Assembly (NCBI GenBank): GCA_035528995.1
Contig: DATKXO010000389.1
Coordinates: 1-16,004, forward strand
Direction: 5' to 3'
DNA from: DATKXO01 sp035528995
GTDB taxonomy: Bacteria > Planctomycetota > Phycisphaerae > UBA1845
Length of the DNA stretch: 16,004 nucleotides
The notes below the pieces were generated by a model. That model was not told where the DNA came from. It did not search any database and worked only from the letters and a program-made list of their open reading frames with translations. Positions 1-8,300 of this stretch are shown piece by piece. The stretch's first letter is position 1. Each line of letters starts with the position of its first letter. The translations under genes and the position numbers were made by a program.

Positions 1-1610
1 TGCTGATGCTGCTGGGCTGGACATTCGATCCGCAGGGTTGGATGCACGAGCCGCTGATCAGCATCGCCAACGCCGAACTGCGGCGTGAGCTGCAACTGCC
101 CGCATCGCAGACGGTGCTCTCTTACGAGGAGCTTCTCGGTCATGCGCACCTGATGAAGCTGATGCGGGATCTGACCCGGATCGAGCGCGGGCGGAAGATG
201 AACCCGCTGGAGTCGAAGGTCAGCGACATCAGCAACAAGCTGGGCACGCTGCAGGACGTGTTCAACGGCCAGTCGATCCGGCCCATTCCCGACGCGGACG
301 ACCCGCTGGGCTTCTGGCGGCCGATACGGATGCCGCAAGGGGAGGAGGCGGAAGCGGGGGACTCGGTGCAGGGCGCGTGGGCCGCGGCCCAGAAAGCGTT
401 CCTGGCGGATGACGCGCCGGCGTTCTCGTCGGCCTGCAATCGGCTGGTGTCGTCGTTGAAGGCTCTGCCGGCGGCGCACCGGCCGGACTCGAAGCGGATC
501 GACGTCGAACTGCTCTACAACCGCATCCAGCCGTTTCGCACGGCCTGGATGGTCATGATGGTTGGTGCCGTTCTGGCCCTGTGGGCGATGCTGGTCCGTC
601 GCCGGTGGTTCGACGTGCTGGCGGTGTTGGGGCTGGTGGCGGGGTTCGGTATGTTGACCTACGGCCTGTGGTTGCGGTGGCAGATCGCGGGGCGCATACC
701 GGCGGCCAACATGTTCGAGTCGCTGCTGTTCTTGAGCTGGGGGATGGGGGCGTTCGCCATCCTGGCCATGCTGGGTATTCGACGGCGGGTGGTGCCGCTG
801 ACGGCGTCGGCCATGGGGGCGCTGGCCCTGGTGCTGGCCGACGTGCTGCCGCTGGACCCTTATGTCCGGCCGATTCTGCCGGTGCTGCTGGGCACCGTCT
901 GGATGTCGATCCACGTGCCGGTGATCATGGTGTCCTATTCGGTGCTGGCGCTGGCGGTTCTGATCGCCCATGCCCAGGTGACCGTCATGGCCGTCGCACC
1001 GAGCCGGCGCGGCTTGAGTGAGGCGATCGATTCGCTGCACTACTGGTATGTGCTGGTGGGGTCGATCCTGCTGCTGGCCGGCATCGTGACGGGCAGCATG
1101 TGGGCGGCCTCGTCCTGGGGTCGGTATTGGGGCTGGGACCCGAAAGAGGTGTGGTCGCTGATCGCGTTCCTGGGCTACATGGCGATTCTGCACGTGCGGG
1201 TGGATCACGACCGGGTGCGCCCGTGGGCCTACGTGGTGGCCGGGCTGCTGGCGGTGGCCCTGTTTGTGATCGTGGTGCCGAAGCTTATGCCGCTGAGCAC
1301 CGGGAAGCTGCTGGGGCTGGGCGGGGCGGTCGGGGGGATGGTTCTGTTCGTGCTGGCGAGGGGGAAGTTCGCCACGGCGGTCAAGAGCATCATGGCCTTC
1401 TGGCTGATCATCATGACGTACGTGGGGGTGAACTACGTGCTGGGCTCGGAACTGCACAGCTATGGGTTCGGCACCGGGGCGGTGGTCCGGAGCATGTTCC
1501 TGGTTGGAGGGATCGACCTGGGGCTGGTGGCCCTGTGCTGTCTGGTCTACCTGGTGCGGCGCTCCACATCGCCGCCTGCGGTGGGTATTGGCGTTCCCAG
1601 TTCCGCCTGA
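1..1610 (+). CDS. ccsA: CcsA/ResC-type cytochrome c biogenesis protein, 5' end cut by window
   Basis: System II cytochrome c assembly protein, which handles haem and helps attach it to apocytochromes on the outer face of the membrane. The frame is open to the left edge (first full codon at 3), so the true start is upstream. Numbering from the Met at position 6 (534 residues): residues 1-175 are a soluble region with 'PLISIANAELRRELQL' and 'SYEELL', typical of the extended or ResB-fused versions. From about 178 on there are multiple membrane helices. The haem-binding WWD motif is clear (W371-G-R-Y-W-G-W-D378-P-K-E). Candidate haem-ligand histidines are H303 (SIHVP) and H484 (ELHSYGFG). The gene ends just before a TATAAT box for the next gene on the same strand. 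The family assignment is secure. Whether the missing N-terminus is a ResB domain cannot be seen. Confidence 0.92.
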   Translation, partial: LMLLGWTFDPQGWMHEPLISIANAELRRELQLPASQTVLSYEELLGHAHLMKLMRDLTRIERGRKMNPLESKVSDISNKLGTLQDVFNGQSIRPIPDADDPLGFWRPIRMPQGEEAEAGDSVQGAWAAAQKAFLADDAPAFSSACNRLVSSLKALPAAHRPDSKRIDVELLYNRIQPFRTAWMVMMVGAVLALWAMLVRRRWFDVLAVLGLVAGFGMLTYGLWLRWQIAGRIPAANMFESLLFLSWGMGAFAILAMLGIRRRVVPLTASAMGALALVLADVLPLDPYVRPILPVLLGTVWMSIHVPVIMVSYSVLALAVLIAHAQVTVMAVAPSRRGLSEAIDSLHYWYVLVGSILLLAGIVTGSMWAASSWGRYWGWDPKEVWSLIAFLGYMAILHVRVDHDRVRPWAYVVAGLLAVALFVIVVPKLMPLSTGKLLGLGGAVGGMVLFVLARGKFATAVKSIMAFWLIIMTYVGVNYVLGSELHSYGFGTGAVVRSMFLVGGIDLGLVALCCLVYLVRRSTSPPAVGIGVPSSA

Positions 1611-1618
1611 GAATCGGT

Positions 1619-1624
1619 TATAAT
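1619..1624 (+). promoter_or_regulatory. Predicted -10 box (TATAAT) for the TPR gene
   Basis: A perfect TATAAT hexamer lies 9 bases after the ccsA stop codon in GC-rich surroundings. The best -35 match is TTCCCA at 1594-1599 with a rather long 19-base spacer, so the -35 is weak. Transcription from here would give a leader of about 200 nt before the start codon at 1828. Confidence 0.5.
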
Positions 1625-1633
1625 GAGGTTCGA

Positions 1634-1668
1634 CGACCCGTGGGTCCGACGACCTGTGGACCGGGTCG
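1634..1668 (+). promoter_or_regulatory. Predicted stem-loop in the 5' leader of the TPR gene
   Basis: CGACCC (1634-1639) pairs with GGGTCG (1663-1668). Inside it, GGTCC (1643-1647) pairs with GGACC (1658-1662). This gives an 11-bp stem with a 3-base bulge on the 5' side and a 10-base loop, starting directly after the predicted promoter. Two smaller hairpins follow: GGCCG/CGGCC (1746-1764) and GTCGCT/AGCGAC (1796-1814), the latter ending one base before the ribosome binding site. I recognise no known riboswitch class. Confidence 0.35.
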
Positions 1669-1815
1669 GCGCGGGCGCAGCCGGCGCGCGGATTGCCGGG
1701 TGTGACCGCAGGAATCCGGCGGGTGGGCCGTTTCACGGAGGGGTCGGCCGTGTGCGGATCGGCCCGCCGGTCGGGAGTTCGTCCGTGTGAAAACCGTCGC
1801 TCTGTTGAAGCGACC

Positions 1816-1823
1816 GAGGAGGA
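1816..1823 (+). promoter_or_regulatory. Ribosome binding site GAGGAGGA fixing the start at 1828
   Basis: A strong purine-rich Shine-Dalgarno sequence sits 4 bases before ATG 1828. The frame stays open upstream to about 1693, but only the 1828 start has this site and puts a signal peptide at the N-terminus. Confidence 0.8.
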
Positions 1824-1827
1824 TTGC

Positions 1828-2709
1828 ATGAGTCTCCGGAGCACATCCATCGGATTGGCTGTCGCGTGTGTGGCCGTGTTGGCGGGCCCGGTGTTGGCCG
1901 GCTCGAATGAGGAGGCGGGACGGTTCTTCGCCCAAGGCCAATCCCTGCTGGCCCAGGGCGACTTCGACGGGGCGCTGGCAGCGTACGCGAATGCGGCGAA
2001 GGCCAACTCCGAGAATGAAGAATACCGCCAGCAATACGCCCTGCTTTGCCGCATCACCAAGATGCGGGAGAGCATCGCCCGGCAGGACGTCCCCGCGAAG
2101 TGGGAGAAGGCGGCCCTTGCCCTGCGGTCGTTCTACTATGCGAACGAGATCTACACCGAGGCGTTGTCCCTCGACCAGGAAACGCACTTGCGACTGAAGA
2201 ACGCCGAGTCGGCCACCATGCTGGCCGAGACCGAGCTGGCGCTGGGGATGAACGCCGAGGCGGCCGAGTTGCTGGGTGGGCTCGAGGAGGGAACGGCCAC
2301 GCGACAGTCGCGGATGTTTGAGGGCATCGCCCTGTCGCGGCTGGGCAAGGTGGACGAGGCTCGGAAGATCGCGGATCAGCTCGTTCCGTCGGACGAGTTC
2401 GGCCCGGGTCTGTACTTCGACTTTGCGCGGCTGCGGGCGTTGCTGGGTGACACGGCCCCGGCACTTCGCTCGCTGACGCGGACGTTCGAGCTGACGCCGC
2501 CGAGCCGTCTGGAGGCCTTCAAGACCTACGCCAAGGCGTGCCCGGACCTGGCGGGGCTGGTCGGGACGGCCGACTTCGCCAAGGTGCTGGAGACGCAATC
2601 AACGGTGAAGGAATCCTCGTGCAGCGGCGGCACAAGCTGCGGCAAATGCCCCAACAAGGCCAAGTGCAGTCACGCCAGCGGTAAACCTCCAACTGAGGGT
2701 GGGAAGTAG
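1828..2709 (+). CDS. Exported TPR-repeat protein with C-terminal Cys motif
   Basis: Hypothetical 293-residue secreted or periplasmic protein. Residues 1-24 form a signal peptide: a short basic start, a hydrophobic core, and a predicted cut after VLA24. Residues about 28-67 match a TPR unit ('AQGDFDGALAAYANAAK'), and more helical repeats follow (about 120-245), including 'ALSRLGKVDEARKIA'. TPRs mediate protein-protein contacts. The last 30 residues leave the helical pattern and carry C265-x5-C271-x2-C274-x5-C280-x-H282, a symmetric Cys array that could bind metal or form disulfides. The partner is unknown. The gene follows a cytochrome c assembly gene but has its own predicted promoter and a long leader, so co-function is only a guess. 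The next gene is convergent. Confidence 0.8.
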   Translation: MSLRSTSIGLAVACVAVLAGPVLAGSNEEAGRFFAQGQSLLAQGDFDGALAAYANAAKANSENEEYRQQYALLCRITKMRESIARQDVPAKWEKAALALRSFYYANEIYTEALSLDQETHLRLKNAESATMLAETELALGMNAEAAELLGGLEEGTATRQSRMFEGIALSRLGKVDEARKIADQLVPSDEFGPGLYFDFARLRALLGDTAPALRSLTRTFELTPPSRLEAFKTYAKACPDLAGLVGTADFAKVLETQSTVKESSCSGGTSCGKCPNKAKCSHASGKPPTEGGK

Positions 2710-2742
2710 GCAGGCGGGCGTGAATCGCTGACGGCCATCAAA

Positions 2743-2767
2743 GCCCGGCTCGCGGTCCGCGCCGGGC
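2743..2767. terminator. GC-rich hairpin between convergent genes, possible bidirectional terminator
   Basis: GCCCGGC (2743-2749) pairs perfectly with GCCGGGC (2761-2767). GCG/CGC can extend the stem inside the 11-base interval. The hairpin lies 33 bases after the TPR stop and about 60 bases after the stop of the opposing M48 gene. Only a short T-run follows: on the minus strand the stem is followed by TTTGAT, while the plus strand has GTTCT. The intrinsic terminator is therefore only moderate. Confidence 0.5.
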
Positions 2768-2828
2768 GTTCTGCGGTCGATTGTGCGCGATCGGCGCGCT
2801 TTGCGAGCGGTTGCCGCGCTACGCGAGG

Positions 2829-5036
2829 CTACTCCTGCGATGGTGCTGTCGGCTGAGCAGCCGGGGCCCTGGGCAGTGGTCGCAGGCCGAGGGCGGCCTC
2901 GACCTGCTCGGCGATCCGGGCCAGCTCGCCCATCAGGCGGACATAGAGTGAATCGAGGTTGTCCATGACCCGGTCGGAGGCGCGGAGCATTCCGGTGAGG
3001 TCGTCCCGGGTGGGTACGGTCGGTATGGCGTACTGGGTCAAGGTGATCCGCCCGTCGGCGTGCTCGAACGGATAGGGATGATTCGAGAGCAGGGTACGGA
3101 TTTCCGCTAGATTCTCCCGCTGGTCCTCCATAAGTTGCAGGGTCTGGCGGGCCAGGTCCTCATCGGGCCCGCTTTCGCCGATGAGGCTGTACATGGCGTA
3201 CAGCGGCGCGAATTCCTTGCGCACCGTTTCCACGGCATCCGATACGTTGTGGATCTGGGCGAGGGCGTCCAGGAGGTCGGCACTGCGGCCGCGCAACTTG
3301 TCGGGTTTCTCGAGCCGCCAGCCCGCCTGCTCGGTCTGCAATAACGTCAGGGCGCATTCCAGTCGCAACCGGACTACCGTCTCAATCGTGGCCAGGTCCG
3401 GTGCCAGCTTCTTTTTCTCCTGCTCAGCCCGGCTGTGGACCTGGTTCGCCTCCTCCAGCGTTGCGGACTTCAGGTGGAACGCCTTGGGGTCGATTCGGAC
3501 TCTGGATTTGAGCAGGGCCTGGGCCTGGCGCGCTTCGGAGGCCCGTTCGCTGACCTTGACGTAGCGCCTGTACGCCTTGGAAACGACCGGCAGGGACTTC
3601 TGGATGGCAGCTCGGGCCTGCTTGAGCCTGGCGAGGCAGTCCTGGGGTGTGATTCGAGACGCGTCGAAATAGCGATCGAGCTTCAGCGGTCGGACAGGGG
3701 TAAGGCATCCCTGGAAGTAGCGGTTGGCGGCCTCCTCTCCGCGAGCGAGGCGTTCCTGCCGTCGGGCGAGCGCCGCGGTGGAAATCAGATTGTCCGGGCG
3801 GAACCTGGGCCCGAGCACATCCTGGAAGAACGAGAGGGTCACGGCCTTGGAGAGACCTTTAAAGTTCGCGAACAGCGCCGAGGCCTGCCCGCCGGGTCTG
3901 AAGACGCCGTCGGTCTTCTCCTTGCGCGCCCGTCGGACGCGGGCCGCGTCGGACGGGTGCGTGCTCCAGAGGCCCGCTTTGGACTCCTTGACGGCCTTGG
4001 TGATTTTCTCGCGCACGGTCTTGGGAACGTCACCGACCTTGGCGACCAGCAGTACCGGGAAGTTGTCGGGCAGCCGGCCGTCCTTCCACGATTCCGCCAG
4101 GTCGGCGTGGACCAACTCGGAGGCCGCGTTGAGCAGGTGGAGCCGCCGGACGGTTTCGGCGAAGGCATCACTGCCGGCGACCCGGGCCTCGTACCGGTCG
4201 GCGTCGTATTCCATCTGTCGCAGCATTCCGCAACTGATCAGGTGCCCGATGATCATGAGCACCCAGAGGATCCGCCGGGTCAGCCAGACGAACAAACGGG
4301 TCAGCAGCAAGATCAGCGTGAGCCAGGTTCCTTCGGTCTCGGATAGCTCGATGAGCCTCTCGTCCCAGGCGTCGCGTTCGTAGACCACGCGGGCGAACCA
4401 GGCGTCGACTGTGCGAATGACATAGCTGAGGCGCATGCCCAGGCCCTGGGTGAAGTGGCCGAACTCGTGCGCCAGGACGCCGACGAACTGCCGCAGGGAC
4501 AGGCCCGCCGCCAGCGGCACGCCGATGGTCAGCACCAGATCACTGCCCAGCATGCTGAGCAATCCCCGGCGGAAGCTGGCGGAAGCGTTGATGTCGCAGT
4601 CTACGTCGATGCGCCTGGGCTTGGGCGCCCCGACCGTTTCGCAGAGTCGCTCGACGACGGAGAACAGGATCGGCTCGTTGTCGCGGACCAGTGAGAGTCG
4701 CTTCTCCCTTCGGGCCTGCCGGGCGAAGAGCGGTTTGATCATGAACAGCAACAGGACCGCGCCGATGACGAGCGGGGCGACGTATCCGAGAAGCCGTCCG
4801 CGGATGCCGTGCATCCCTTGCAGAATGGTGATGTTCTCCGTGGCGTGGTAGTAAAGCCCGTAGCCCACGCCGCAGACCATGGCGATGTAGACCAAGGGCA
4901 GCAAAACCATCGCGACGGCCACCACCAGCAGGGCGAGCAGGTACAACGGTGACGTCCAGACGCGCTTGATGGGGCCTTCGAAGGCATCGACCATTCGCTC
5001 GGGTGAAGTCGGTGTGGCGGAGATGGAGGTGGCCAT
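2829..5036 (-). CDS. Membrane-bound M48 family metallopeptidase with long C-terminal extension
   Basis: Zinc-dependent endopeptidase of the HtpX/Ste24-like M48 family, probably acting on membrane or envelope proteins. I chose the start at 5036 because GGAAGGTGA (complement of 5042-5050) lies 5 bases upstream; the frame continues to 5132 without such a site. The product is 735 residues. Membrane helices lie at about 28-60 and 80-102, with more hydrophobic segments at 235-270. The catalytic HEFGH is at 190-194 (H190, E191, H194). The third zinc ligand is probably E276 in 'MEYDADRYEA'. 'STHPSDAARVRRA' further on is also typical of M48. About 350-400 further residues are mostly helical and charged and match no domain I know; M48 enzymes are usually around 300 residues. 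The nearest gene on the same strand ends 288 bases upstream, so it is probably transcribed alone. Confidence 0.9.
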   Translation of the reverse strand: MATSISATPTSPERMVDAFEGPIKRVWTSPLYLLALLVVAVAMVLLPLVYIAMVCGVGYGLYYHATENITILQGMHGIRGRLLGYVAPLVIGAVLLLFMIKPLFARQARREKRLSLVRDNEPILFSVVERLCETVGAPKPRRIDVDCDINASASFRRGLLSMLGSDLVLTIGVPLAAGLSLRQFVGVLAHEFGHFTQGLGMRLSYVIRTVDAWFARVVYERDAWDERLIELSETEGTWLTLILLLTRLFVWLTRRILWVLMIIGHLISCGMLRQMEYDADRYEARVAGSDAFAETVRRLHLLNAASELVHADLAESWKDGRLPDNFPVLLVAKVGDVPKTVREKITKAVKESKAGLWSTHPSDAARVRRARKEKTDGVFRPGGQASALFANFKGLSKAVTLSFFQDVLGPRFRPDNLISTAALARRQERLARGEEAANRYFQGCLTPVRPLKLDRYFDASRITPQDCLARLKQARAAIQKSLPVVSKAYRRYVKVSERASEARQAQALLKSRVRIDPKAFHLKSATLEEANQVHSRAEQEKKKLAPDLATIETVVRLRLECALTLLQTEQAGWRLEKPDKLRGRSADLLDALAQIHNVSDAVETVRKEFAPLYAMYSLIGESGPDEDLARQTLQLMEDQRENLAEIRTLLSNHPYPFEHADGRITLTQYAIPTVPTRDDLTGMLRASDRVMDNLDSLYVRLMGELARIAEQVEAALGLRPLPRAPAAQPTAPSQE

Positions 5037-5324
5037 CGAAGTCACCTTCCGGTCGACGCTTGGGCACAGACCGATAGCGGGAAGCGCAGGCGGAGCTATC
5101 ACTGCCGCAGAACGGTCCTCGGACGGGCACACGAACGAGCGACCGCATCAGAAGCCAACCCGGTTTGGCACGTGGGTCGCCGTGTCCGGCCTCAGCGTAA
5201 CGACCGTCGCTCCATTTGCAAGGGGATGCGCTCAGGTTGCGTTATTAGACGGGAGAGCTGGGACGCAGGAGAGCTGCCCGGGCGCGGCAGGCAACGTGGC
5301 AGACTGTTAATGACTAAGGCCGCT
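5037..5324. other. Intergenic region between M48 gene and efflux operon
   Basis: 288 bases between two minus-strand genes. It should hold the 3' end of the efflux transcript and the promoter of the M48 gene. A weak hairpin (CTGCC 5274-5278 with GGCAG 5286-5290) is the only terminator-like structure. TCTAAT (complement of 5244-5249) is a possible -10, but I found no convincing -35. AGCTCTCC occurs twice within about 30 bases on the minus strand near 5251-5275. No gene is apparent here. Confidence 0.4.
5042..5050 (-). promoter_or_regulatory. Ribosome binding site of the M48 gene
   Basis: GGAAGGTGA on the minus strand, 5 bases before ATG 5036. It decides between this start and the upstream in-frame ATG at 5132. 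Confidence 0.75.
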
Positions 5325-8300
5325 CTAGGCGCGGGTGGTGGTGCCGGCCGCGGCCGGTTGCTTTGGCGGTGCCGGCGCGCCGATGACGGTCGGTGCGGTC
5401 GAGCGGCGGAAAGCCCGGGCGAGCGCCTCTCGCAGTTCCACCACGACGGACAGGACGGCCGGTACCAGGAAGAGCGTGAACAGGGTCGAGACGAGAAGCC
5501 CTCCGATGACGACCGAGCCCAATCCGCGATACAGTTCGCTGCCGGCCCCGGGCCAGAGCACCAGCGGCAGCATGCCGCCGATGCTGGTGAAGGCGGTCAT
5601 GAAGATGGGTCGCACGCGGGTGCGGACCGACTCGGCGATGGCCTCGGGCCAGGGCATCCGATAGTCGCGTTGGTTGTTCAGGGCCTGGTGCACCACCAGG
5701 ATGCCGTTGTTGACCACGATGCCGATCAGGATGACGAAACCCAGCATGGTCAGGACATCGAGCTGCTGGATGGGGCTGACCGGGTTCTGCAAGGACCACT
5801 GGTGCACGATCCGCAGCGAGGCGAACCCGCCGACGGTGGCCAGCGGAACCGTGAAGATGATCACGAAGGGCCACAGGAACGACTCGAACAGGGCGGCCAT
5901 CAGCAGGTACGTCACCAACAGGGCCAGGAACCCGCGCGAGGTAAACAGGTTGGCGAGCGAGATCAGCAGGGGGCGCTGGCCGGTGTCGGGGTCAACGGCC
6001 AGGCTGTTGCCCTTCCACGATCCGAACAGTGCCTCGCGGGTCTGGACGAGCTTGTCGGCGGTGCCGGCCAGTGCGGTGACCACCGACGGCGGGATGGCTC
6101 CGGCGGCCCGCATGGGGGCGATGATTTCGTCTTCCAGGATGCTCATGGCCGTCTCCAGGGCCATGCCCTCCGGCGGGCGGACCTCGAGTGAGACGGCGGG
6201 CATTTCCTCGATGTGGTTGATCTGCTGCGGCGCGGTCGTGGTGACGAAGTTGACGGCCGAAGCCAACGGCACGACCCGCTCGCTGGGTGTGTAGATGGGT
6301 ATCTGGCCGACCTGCTGGACGGTGAAGCCCTCGGTGTCCTTGACGTGGATCTTCAGGTCGATCTCGTCACCCTTGTCGTAGAAGTTTCCGACGAAGGCTC
6401 CGTCGACGCAGGCGGCGACGATGAAGCCGATGTCGCGCACGTCCAGGCCCAGGTCGGCGGCCTTCTCGCGGTTGGTGACGATGCGGACCTCCGGGCGTCC
6501 GAGTGCGAAGTTGGCCGGCTCGGGTCGGGGGAAGCCGAAGCGCTCCATGATGGGCTGGATTAACATGCCGGCGGTGGCGATGACCTCGTCGAGTTCGTCA
6601 CCGCGGATGTCCAACTCGACGGCGTTGCCGCCGCTGGCTCCGGCGAAAAGGGAGGCCTGGAAGAAGAAGGACATGACACCGGGCACGCGCCCGCCGGCCC
6701 CGGCCATCACATTGGCCAGCGGCTTGACCCGTTGCTCGTACTTGCTGGTGGCCCCCATGAAGCAGCCGCCCCCCCAGGAGACGAAGAACAAGCTATCGAT
6801 CGGCGGGGCGGGGACCTGGACGGCCACGGTTTCGCCGTCCTTTTGCACCTGCATCATCACCGGCGGCAGGGCAGCCTCCTCGGGCGAGCCGACCTGGGCG
6901 TCCCAGTATTCGCGCAGGCCGTGCGGGTCCTCGGCCGTCCCGTCCTCGATGGCGTGGGCGATCTTACGGAAGGTGTCCAGCGAATAGCCGGGCGGGGTGT
7001 TCAAAAAGCCGAAGACCAGGTTGCGGTTTCCGCTGGGCAGATAGTCGGTGGGGGGCATCAGCTTGGCACTGCCGACCACGGAGAGCACGACCAGGATGGC
7101 GATCAGGGCCAGTCGGGCGATCCAACTGCGGTTCATGCCGGCCACGATTCTGCCGACCAGGGCCGCGGTGTGCCCGGTGTGCGACTCGGCTTCGCGCAGT
7201 TTCCTGGATATCCGCAACGTTCGCGAGGCCAGGGTGGGGATCACGGTGGTCGCCACCGCAAGTGACAGACCGACGGCACAGACGATGGCGATGGCGATGT
7301 CGCGGAAGAGCTGCCCGGCCTCCTCCTCGATGAAGACCACGGGCAGGAAGACGGCCATGGTGGTCAGCGTGCTGGCCAGGACGGCGCCCCAGACCTCGCG
7401 GGTGCCGTCCAGGGCCGCCTCGGCCGCCCCTTTGCCCAACTGGCGGTGCCGGTAGATGTTCTCCAGGACGACGATGGCGTTATCGACCACCATGCCGACG
7501 GCAAAGGCCAGTCCGGCCAGCATGACCACGTTGAGGTTCCGCCCCAGGGCGGCGATGGCCAGGAAGGTGCTGATCACCGAGATGGGAATCGAGAAGGCGA
7601 CGATCCCGGTGGCGGACAGGCTGCGCAGGAACACCAGGAGGACGATGACGGCCAGCGTTCCGCCGACCAGCAGGTTGTTGCGCACCAACCGGATGGCGGA
7701 CTTGATGTAGGTGGTCTCGTCGTAGACCTGGGTGAGGGTCAGCCCGCGACCCTGCGGATGCAGGATGGTCTTGTTGCAGTAGTCGATCTGCTTTTTGAGG
7801 GCGGCCATGGCCTTCATGACGTTGGCCCCGGTCTCCTTGCGGGCGGGCAAAGCCAGGACGTAGTCGCCGCTTGATTTGACGAAGGCGTACTGTCTCTTGA
7901 AGGTGTTGTGCACCTGGGCCACGTCGCGGACGAAGACCGGGCCGCCGTCCCGGTAGGCGACGACGGTGTTCTCCACGTCCTCGACCTGCTCGTACTGCCC
8001 GACGGTCCGGTAGGTGAAGTCCCGTTTTCCCTGGCTGATGGTGCCGGCGGAGATGTTGTCGTTGTGCCCGCGGAGGGCCTGCTCCAGGTCGCGGAAAGAC
8101 AGCTTGCGGGCGGCCAGCTTGTAGGCGTCGGCGACGACCTGGACCTCGCGTTCGCGCCCGCCGTAGACGTCGACCCGGGCGATATCCTCGGCCCGTTCCA
8201 GGATGGGCTTGATGTCGTCCTCGACCAGGTCCTTGAGGTTGGAGACGTCCTCGCCGGGTCTGCCGCGGAAGATGATCCAGGCGATGGTGGCGCTCATCTC

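Noticed and set aside
1618..2598. Minus-strand frame of 326 codons opposite the TPR gene
   Set aside because: Arg/Gln/Leu-rich shadow of the TPR gene. The plus strand has a signal peptide, TPR unit and strong ribosome binding site.
2783..2968. Short plus-strand frame after the TPR gene
   Set aside because: Arg/Ala/Pro-rich, overlaps the end of the M48 gene, and has no ribosome binding site.
3435..4346. Plus-strand frame of 303 codons opposite the M48 gene
   Set aside because: Antisense shadow of the conserved peptidase frame; no motif recognised.
5037..5132. Upstream extension of the M48 gene to ATG 5132
   Set aside because: The internal start at 5036 has a clear Shine-Dalgarno, and the extra 32 residues look like untranslated GC-rich sequence.
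5172..6191. Plus-strand frame of 339 codons over the end of the RND gene
   Set aside because: Mostly antisense to conserved RND sequence; the predicted product is low-complexity Gly/Asp/Gln/Arg-rich.
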